Of a DNA stretch of 9,491 bases, positions 6,211 to 9,491 are shown in pieces. The DNA lies in NCBI GenBank assembly GCA_948960675.1, contig CARDPF010000110.1:1-9491 (forward strand), written 5' to 3'. Both the position numbers and the translations under genes were made by a program. Source of the DNA: an uncultured Eisenbergiella sp. Lineage in GTDB: Bacteria > Bacillota > Clostridia > Lachnospirales > Lachnospiraceae. The notes beneath the pieces were generated by a model. That model saw only the letters and a list, made by a program, of their open reading frames with translations, did no database searches and was not told where the DNA came from. Each line of letters starts with the position of its first letter. The first letter of the stretch is position 1.

Positions 6211-6966
6211 ATGAAACTGATTTCATGGAATGTCAACGGCTTAAGGGCCTGTGTGACGAAAGGATTTTTGGATTTTTTTGGGGAAGCGGACGCGGATGTT
6301 TTTTGTCTGCAGGAGACCAAGCTGCAGCCGGGGCAGATCCAACTGGATTTGCCCGGTTATCACCAGTATTGGAACAGCGCGGAGAAAAAGGGCTATTCCG
6401 GCACGGCGGTGTTTTCCAAGCAGGAACCGCTGTCTGTGGCTTACGGAATCGGGAAGGAGGAGCATGACCGGGAAGGCCGTGTGATCACCGCAGAATTTCC
6501 CGCATGCTATGTGGTGACGGTGTATACGCCCAATTCTCAGGACGGCCTTGCCCGTCTGGACTACAGGATGCGCTGGGAAGATGACTTCTTGGCATACTTG
6601 AAAAGTCTGGAAACCAAAAAACCCGTTATTTTCTGCGGTGACTTAAATGTGGCGCATCAGGAAATCGACCTGAAAAATCCCAAAACAAACCGGAAAAATG
6701 CGGGGTTTACAGACGAAGAGCGCGGAAAAATGACACGGCTTTTGGCGGAGGGGTTTGTGGATACGTTCCGCTATTTTTACCCGGACAGGGAAGGGGTGTA
6801 TTCCTGGTGGTCTTACCGCTTTTCGGCCCGCGCCAAAAACGCCGGATGGCGTATTGACTATTTTATTGTGTCAAAATGTTTACAGGACAGGCTGGAAGCA
6901 GCGGAAATTTATACGCAGGTGCAGGGCTCCGATCACTGTCCGGTGGGGCTGACGGTCCGCCTTTGA
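6211..6966 (+). CDS. xth: Exodeoxyribonuclease III / AP endonuclease (ExoA type)
   Basis: This 251-aa cytoplasmic Mg2+-dependent nuclease of base-excision repair would cut 5' to abasic sites and have 3'-phosphodiesterase/3'-5' exonuclease activity. It has the length of the compact ExoA/Xth family. All catalytic residues of the EEP fold are present: Asn7 (ISWNVNGLR), metal ligand Glu35 (LQETK), Tyr105 (VYTPNS), Asp144 and Asn146 (GDLNVAH), Asp216 (WRIDYF) and Asp241-His242 (GSDHCPV). The ATG at 6211 is used because the protein then begins [10 protein letters not shown] as in relatives, with GAGGAG about ten bases upstream. An upstream in-frame ATG lies inside mgtE and would add 14 unlikely residues. 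The 16-base gap to mgtE suggests co-transcription; functional linkage beyond sharing Mg2+ is not evident. Confidence 0.96.
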   Translation: MKLISWNVNGLRACVTKGFLDFFGEADADVFCLQETKLQPGQIQLDLPGYHQYWNSAEKKGYSGTAVFSKQEPLSVAYGIGKEEHDREGRVITAEFPACYVVTVYTPNSQDGLARLDYRMRWEDDFLAYLKSLETKKPVIFCGDLNVAHQEIDLKNPKTNRKNAGFTDEERGKMTRLLAEGFVDTFRYFYPDREGVYSWWSYRFSARAKNAGWRIDYFIVSKCLQDRLEAAEIYTQVQGSDHCPVGLTVRL

Positions 6967-6974
6967 TTCCTGTG

Positions 6975-7019
6975 GGCAGCGGGCCAAGTAACCATTTGCT
7001 CGGATATTTGGCGGCTGCC
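6975..7019 (+). other. Imperfect hairpin after xth
   Basis: GGCAGC (6975-6980) pairs with GCTGCC (7014-7019), and GCCAA (6983-6987) with TTGGC (7008-7012), separated by a small internal loop and closed by a 20-base loop. No U-tract follows, so it is not a typical intrinsic terminator. It could protect the mRNA 3' end. The rest of the spacer up to the terminator shows nothing else. Confidence 0.35.
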
Positions 7020-7048
7020 GCGGGGGGTGTTGACTATACCGGTTTACC

Positions 7049-7083
7049 AAAAAAACCACACGCGTTTTAGCGTGTGGGTTTTT
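7049..7083. terminator. Shared bidirectional terminator between xth and typA
   Basis: CCACACGC (7056-7063) pairs with GCGTGTGG (7070-7077) around a six-base loop. On the minus strand seven Ts follow (7055-7049); on the plus strand five Ts (7079-7083) follow after one G. It ends both convergent genes. The typA stop TAA (7069-7067) sits in the loop, so one stem arm is typA coding sequence. Confidence 0.85.
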
Positions 7084-8911
7084 GTCCCTGGAGGGAGGCC
7101 CGCTTGCGCAGGGTATGGTCCAGTATTTTTTTGCGGATGCGCAGGGAGGCGGGGGTGACTTCCAGAAGTTCATCCGTATCAATGAAATCCAGCGCCTGCT
7201 CCAGACTTAAAATTTTGGGAGGGGTGAGGCGCAGCGCCTCGTCCGCGCTGGAGGAACGGGTATTGGTTAGTTTTTTGGTTTTGCATACATTGACTTCGAT
7301 ATCTTCACTGCGCCCGGTCTGTCCGATAACCATACCGGCATAGACCTTTTCGCCGGGGCCGATGAAGAGGATGCCGCGCTCCTGGGCGTTGAACAGGCCG
7401 TAGGTGATGGCTTCCCCGGCTTCAAAGGCGATCAGGGAGCCTAAGTTCCGGTAGGATATATCGCCCTTATACGGGCCGTAGCTGTCAAAAATGGCATTCA
7501 TCACACCGTTGCCCTTGGTGTCCGTCAAAAATTCACCCCGGTAACCGATCAGGCCACGGGAGGGAATCATGAATTCCAGGCGGGTGGTGGAACCGTTGCC
7601 CGGGGTCATGTTGACCAGTTCCCCCTTGCGCTGGCCCAGCTTTTCAATGACGTTTCCGGCAAATTCCTCCGGCACGTCGATATAAACCTGTTCCATGGGC
7701 TCTAGCAGATGCCCTTTTTCATCCTGACGGTATAGAACTTCCGCCTTGCTGACGGAAAATTCATAGCCCTCCCGGCGCATGTTTTCAATCAGTACAGACA
7801 GGTGCAGTTCCCCGCGCCCGGATACCTTGAAGCTGTCGGTGGAATCCGTTTCCTCCACCCGCAGGGAAACGTCGGTGTTGAGTTCACGGAAAAGCCTGTC
7901 GCGCAAGTGGCGGCTGGTGATATATTTGCCTTCCTTACCGGCCAGCGGCGAATCGTTGACCATAAAGTGCATCGCGATGGTCGGCTCGGAAATTTTCTGG
8001 AACGGAATGGGCGCCGGGTTGTCCGGGGAGCAGAGGGTGTCCCCGATGCGGAGGTCACTGATGCCGGAGATTGCCACAATGGAGCCGATGCCCGCCTGTT
8101 TGACTTCCACCTTGGACAGGCCGTCAAACTCGTAAAGCTTGCTGACCTTGACCCTCTTTTGCTTTTCCGGGTCATGGTGGTTGGTGATGACCACCTCCTG
8201 GTTGATGCTGATGGAACCGTTGTCCACCTTGCCCACGCCGATGCGGCCCACATATTCGTTGTAATCAATGGTGCTGATCAAAAGCTGCGTGCCTGCGTCC
8301 GGGTCGCCCTCGGGGGCGGGAATATAGTCGATGATGGTATCAAACAGGGGCTTCATGTCCTTGTTTTTGACTGTGATGTTGGTGGTAGCGCTGCCGGTTT
8401 TGGCGGAGGCAAACACGAAAGGACAGTCAAGCTGGGAATCGTTTGCCTCCAGATCCAAAAACAGTTCCAAAACCTCATCCTCCACTTCAAGGGGACGGGC
8501 CTCCGGGCGGTCGATTTTATTGATGCAGACAATGACGGGCAACTGGAGTTCCAGCGCTTTTTTGAGCACGAAACGGGTCTGGGGCATGGGGCCTTCAAAG
8601 GCATCCACCACGAGGATAACGCCGTTGACCATCTTGAGTACCCGTTCCACTTCCCCCCCAAAGTCCGCGTGTCCGGGGGTGTCGATAATGTTGATTTTGA
8701 CGCCGTTGTACATGACGGCTGTATTTTTGGAGAGAATGGTGATGCCCCGTTCCCGCTCAATATCGTTGGAATCCATGACGCGTTCTGCGACCTCCTGGTT
8801 TTCGCGGAAAACGCCGCTTTGTTTTAAAAGCTCGTCCACCAGTGTGGTTTTGCCGTGATCGACATGGGCGATGATGGCTACGTTTCTGACATCTTCTCTT
8901 TTTTGGTTCAT
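7067..8911 (-). CDS. typA: Ribosome-associated GTPase TypA/BipA
   Basis: This 614-aa translational GTPase of the EF-G/LepA class binds the ribosome and assists 50S assembly and growth under stress such as cold. All G motifs are visible: G1 AHVDHGKT (15-22), G2 RGIT (55-58), G3 DTPGH (77-81), G4 NKID (131-134) and G5 SAK (169-171). A beta-barrel domain, two EF-G-like domains and the TypA-specific C-terminal domain (PSRGLIGYRGEFLTDTKGNG region) follow. Total length is standard for TypA. I start at ATG 8911 because GAGGA lies about seven bases before it and the N-terminus then matches relatives (few residues before RNVAIIAHVDHGKT). The ATG at 8923 adds four residues but has a poor ribosome binding site. 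A single-gene unit with the promoter at 9003-9031. Confidence 0.97.
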   Translation of the reverse strand: MNQKREDVRNVAIIAHVDHGKTTLVDELLKQSGVFRENQEVAERVMDSNDIERERGITILSKNTAVMYNGVKINIIDTPGHADFGGEVERVLKMVNGVILVVDAFEGPMPQTRFVLKKALELQLPVIVCINKIDRPEARPLEVEDEVLELFLDLEANDSQLDCPFVFASAKTGSATTNITVKNKDMKPLFDTIIDYIPAPEGDPDAGTQLLISTIDYNEYVGRIGVGKVDNGSISINQEVVITNHHDPEKQKRVKVSKLYEFDGLSKVEVKQAGIGSIVAISGISDLRIGDTLCSPDNPAPIPFQKISEPTIAMHFMVNDSPLAGKEGKYITSRHLRDRLFRELNTDVSLRVEETDSTDSFKVSGRGELHLSVLIENMRREGYEFSVSKAEVLYRQDEKGHLLEPMEQVYIDVPEEFAGNVIEKLGQRKGELVNMTPGNGSTTRLEFMIPSRGLIGYRGEFLTDTKGNGVMNAIFDSYGPYKGDISYRNLGSLIAFEAGEAITYGLFNAQERGILFIGPGEKVYAGMVIGQTGRSEDIEVNVCKTKKLTNTRSSSADEALRLTPPKILSLEQALDFIDTDELLEVTPASLRIRKKILDHTLRKRASLQGQKPTR

Positions 8912-8925
8912 TATTTTCCTCATTT

Positions 8926-8970
8926 CTGCGCTGCCCTGTTGCGCAGCCTCAAATCCCGGCGTGCAGCGCC
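8926..8970 (-). promoter_or_regulatory. Structured 5' leader of typA
   Basis: Between the typA promoter and start are two hairpins: CTGCGC (8926-8931) with GCGCAG (8941-8946), and GGCG (8958-8961) with CGCC (8967-8970). An alternative longer helix, GCGCTGC (8928-8934) with GCAGCGC (8963-8969), would replace both. The structure ends about six bases from the typA ribosome binding site. It could tune translation, for example with temperature, but this is speculation. Confidence 0.35.
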
Positions 8971-9002
8971 GTTATCAGTTTCTTCCGATTTTAAACGGTA
9001 CA

Positions 9003-9031
9003 AGTATAGCACCCTTGTTTTGAGGATGCAA
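9003..9031 (-). promoter_or_regulatory. Promoter of typA
   Basis: On the minus strand -35 TTGCAT (9031-9026) and -10 TATACT (9008-9003) are 17 bases apart, with TGC before the -10. The leader would be about 85 nt. Confidence 0.8.
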
Positions 9032-9055
9032 GAAAAATATTGCAATATTTCCCGG

Positions 9056-9189
9056 TGACAGTTTTGCAGCTTATTTTTTTCGACAAAAGACACGTTCCTG
9101 ATACGGGGCGTGTCGAACCGGGGGGAAAGCTGCGCTGCTGTCATGTTCTAATTTGCGGCACAGGCCCATAAACTGATAATACATGACAG
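9056..9189 (+). other. Region of competing inverted repeats before the SSB-like gene
   Basis: CTGTCA (9138-9143) can pair with TGACAG upstream (9056-9061) or with an identical TGACAG downstream (9184-9189). The upstream fold is extended by GCAGCTT (9066-9072) with AAGCTGC (9127-9133), and encloses GACACG (9089-9094) with CGTGTC (9109-9114) or TTCGACA (9079-9085) with TGTCGAA (9111-9117). The downstream fold is a perfect 9-bp repeat, CTGTCATGT (9138-9146) with ACATGACAG (9181-9189). The two large folds exclude each other. There is no U-tract terminator. The remaining bases to 9262 show no gene. Confidence 0.45.
9153..9180 (+). promoter_or_regulatory. Weak candidate promoter for the SSB-like gene
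   Basis: TTGCGG (9153-9158) and GATAAT (9175-9180) are 16 bases apart on the plus strand, 100 bases before the start codon. The match is only fair. It lies inside the loop of the 9138-9189 inverted repeat, so that repeat could equally be an operator around it. Confidence 0.35.
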
Positions 9190-9279
9190 GAGATGCGTCG
9201 AAACGGATGTTTTCTTAAAAAACAGAAGCGAATGCACTTTCCGGAAAAAATTCTTGTATCAAGAAGGGAGAACTTCAAA

Positions 9280-9491
9280 ATGACAGATAAGGTAATTGAA
9301 AACAACCAGGTGGTAATTATGGGCAAAATCGTCAGCGGCTTTTCCTACAGCCATGAAATTTTCGGGGAAGGGTTTTACATGGTGGACGTGGAAGTGGCGC
9401 GCCTGAGCGAATCCTACGACATTATCCCGATTATGGTATCCGAAAGGCTGTTGGACGTGGACGAGGATTACCAGGGGGAGTATGTGAGCAT
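9280..9491 (+). CDS. Single-stranded DNA-binding-like protein (N-terminal part)
   Basis: The first 70 codons of a gene that continues past the window. The ATG at 9280 is preceded by GAAGGGAG, nine bases away. The visible protein begins MTDKVIENNQVVIMGKIVSG and continues with FSYSHEIFGEGFYMVDVEV and DIIPIMVSERL. This is a beta-rich pattern like one OB-fold domain and resembles the small proteins annotated as single-stranded DNA-binding protein in Lachnospiraceae, distinct from the housekeeping Ssb. Its role and partners are not established to my knowledge. The acidic segment LDVDEDYQGEY follows. The family call rests on remembered similarity, not a search. Confidence 0.7.
   Translation, partial: MTDKVIENNQVVIMGKIVSGFSYSHEIFGEGFYMVDVEVARLSESYDIIPIMVSERLLDVDEDYQGEYVS

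Noticed and set aside
7802..8827. 341-aa open frame on the plus strand, antisense to typA
   Set aside because: Shadow of the well-conserved typA coding sequence; low-complexity, His/Asp/Gly-rich product with no family features.
8912..8923. Upstream ATG at 8923 for typA
   Set aside because: Poor ribosome binding site. The bases between it and ATG 8911 include GAGGA, a suitable ribosome binding site for the later start.
1..9491. CRISPR array, prophage, toxin-antitoxin or defence genes
   Set aside because: No regularly spaced repeats, phage genes or recognisable defence domains were seen on either strand; the genes are housekeeping types.

Overview
The window looks like core chromosome of a Gram-positive, Clostridia-type bacterium, most likely Lachnospiraceae. 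This is inferred from the protein flavour (a class A PBP with a coiled-coil tail, CBS-type MgtE, TypA, and a small SSB-like protein of a kind I associate with this family), strong AGGAGG ribosome binding sites, TTGaca/TATAaT promoters with 17-bp spacers, and a tRNA without encoded CCA. I cannot name the species. I see no prophage, CRISPR array or defence island.

Layout. (1) 1-438, plus: the 3' end of a NhaC-family Na+/H+ antiporter, closed by a hairpin terminator (487-515) that also serves the minus-strand tRNA-Thr(GGU) at 517-589, which has its own consensus promoter. (2) 660-950: a gene-free stretch rich in inverted repeats. It holds a 119-bp MITE-like element (698-816) flanked by perfect 9-bp direct repeats. 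The MITE interrupts what looks like an older palindromic repeat, and a strong bidirectional terminator follows. (3) 999-3842, minus: a 947-aa class A penicillin-binding protein with its own promoter. (4) 4056-6966, plus: a probable operon yigZ-mgtE-xth from a divergent promoter. Between yigZ and mgtE lies a 138-nt leader with a hairpin that would mask the mgtE ribosome binding site, and a 49-codon small ORF with a very good ribosome binding site that overlaps the mgtE start. (5) 7067-8911, minus: typA/bipA, convergent with xth. The shared terminator hairpin contains the typA stop codon in its loop. (6) 9032-9279: a divergent spacer holding competing inverted repeats, then the 5' part of an SSB-like gene running off the window.

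The genes are housekeeping: peptidoglycan synthesis, Mg2+ uptake, base-excision repair and ribosome-associated GTPase function. They do not form one pathway. The most interesting material is non-coding: the putative SD-sequestering mgtE leader, the nested repeat/MITE, and the competing hairpins upstream of the SSB-like gene. These are sequence-level inferences that need comparative support.
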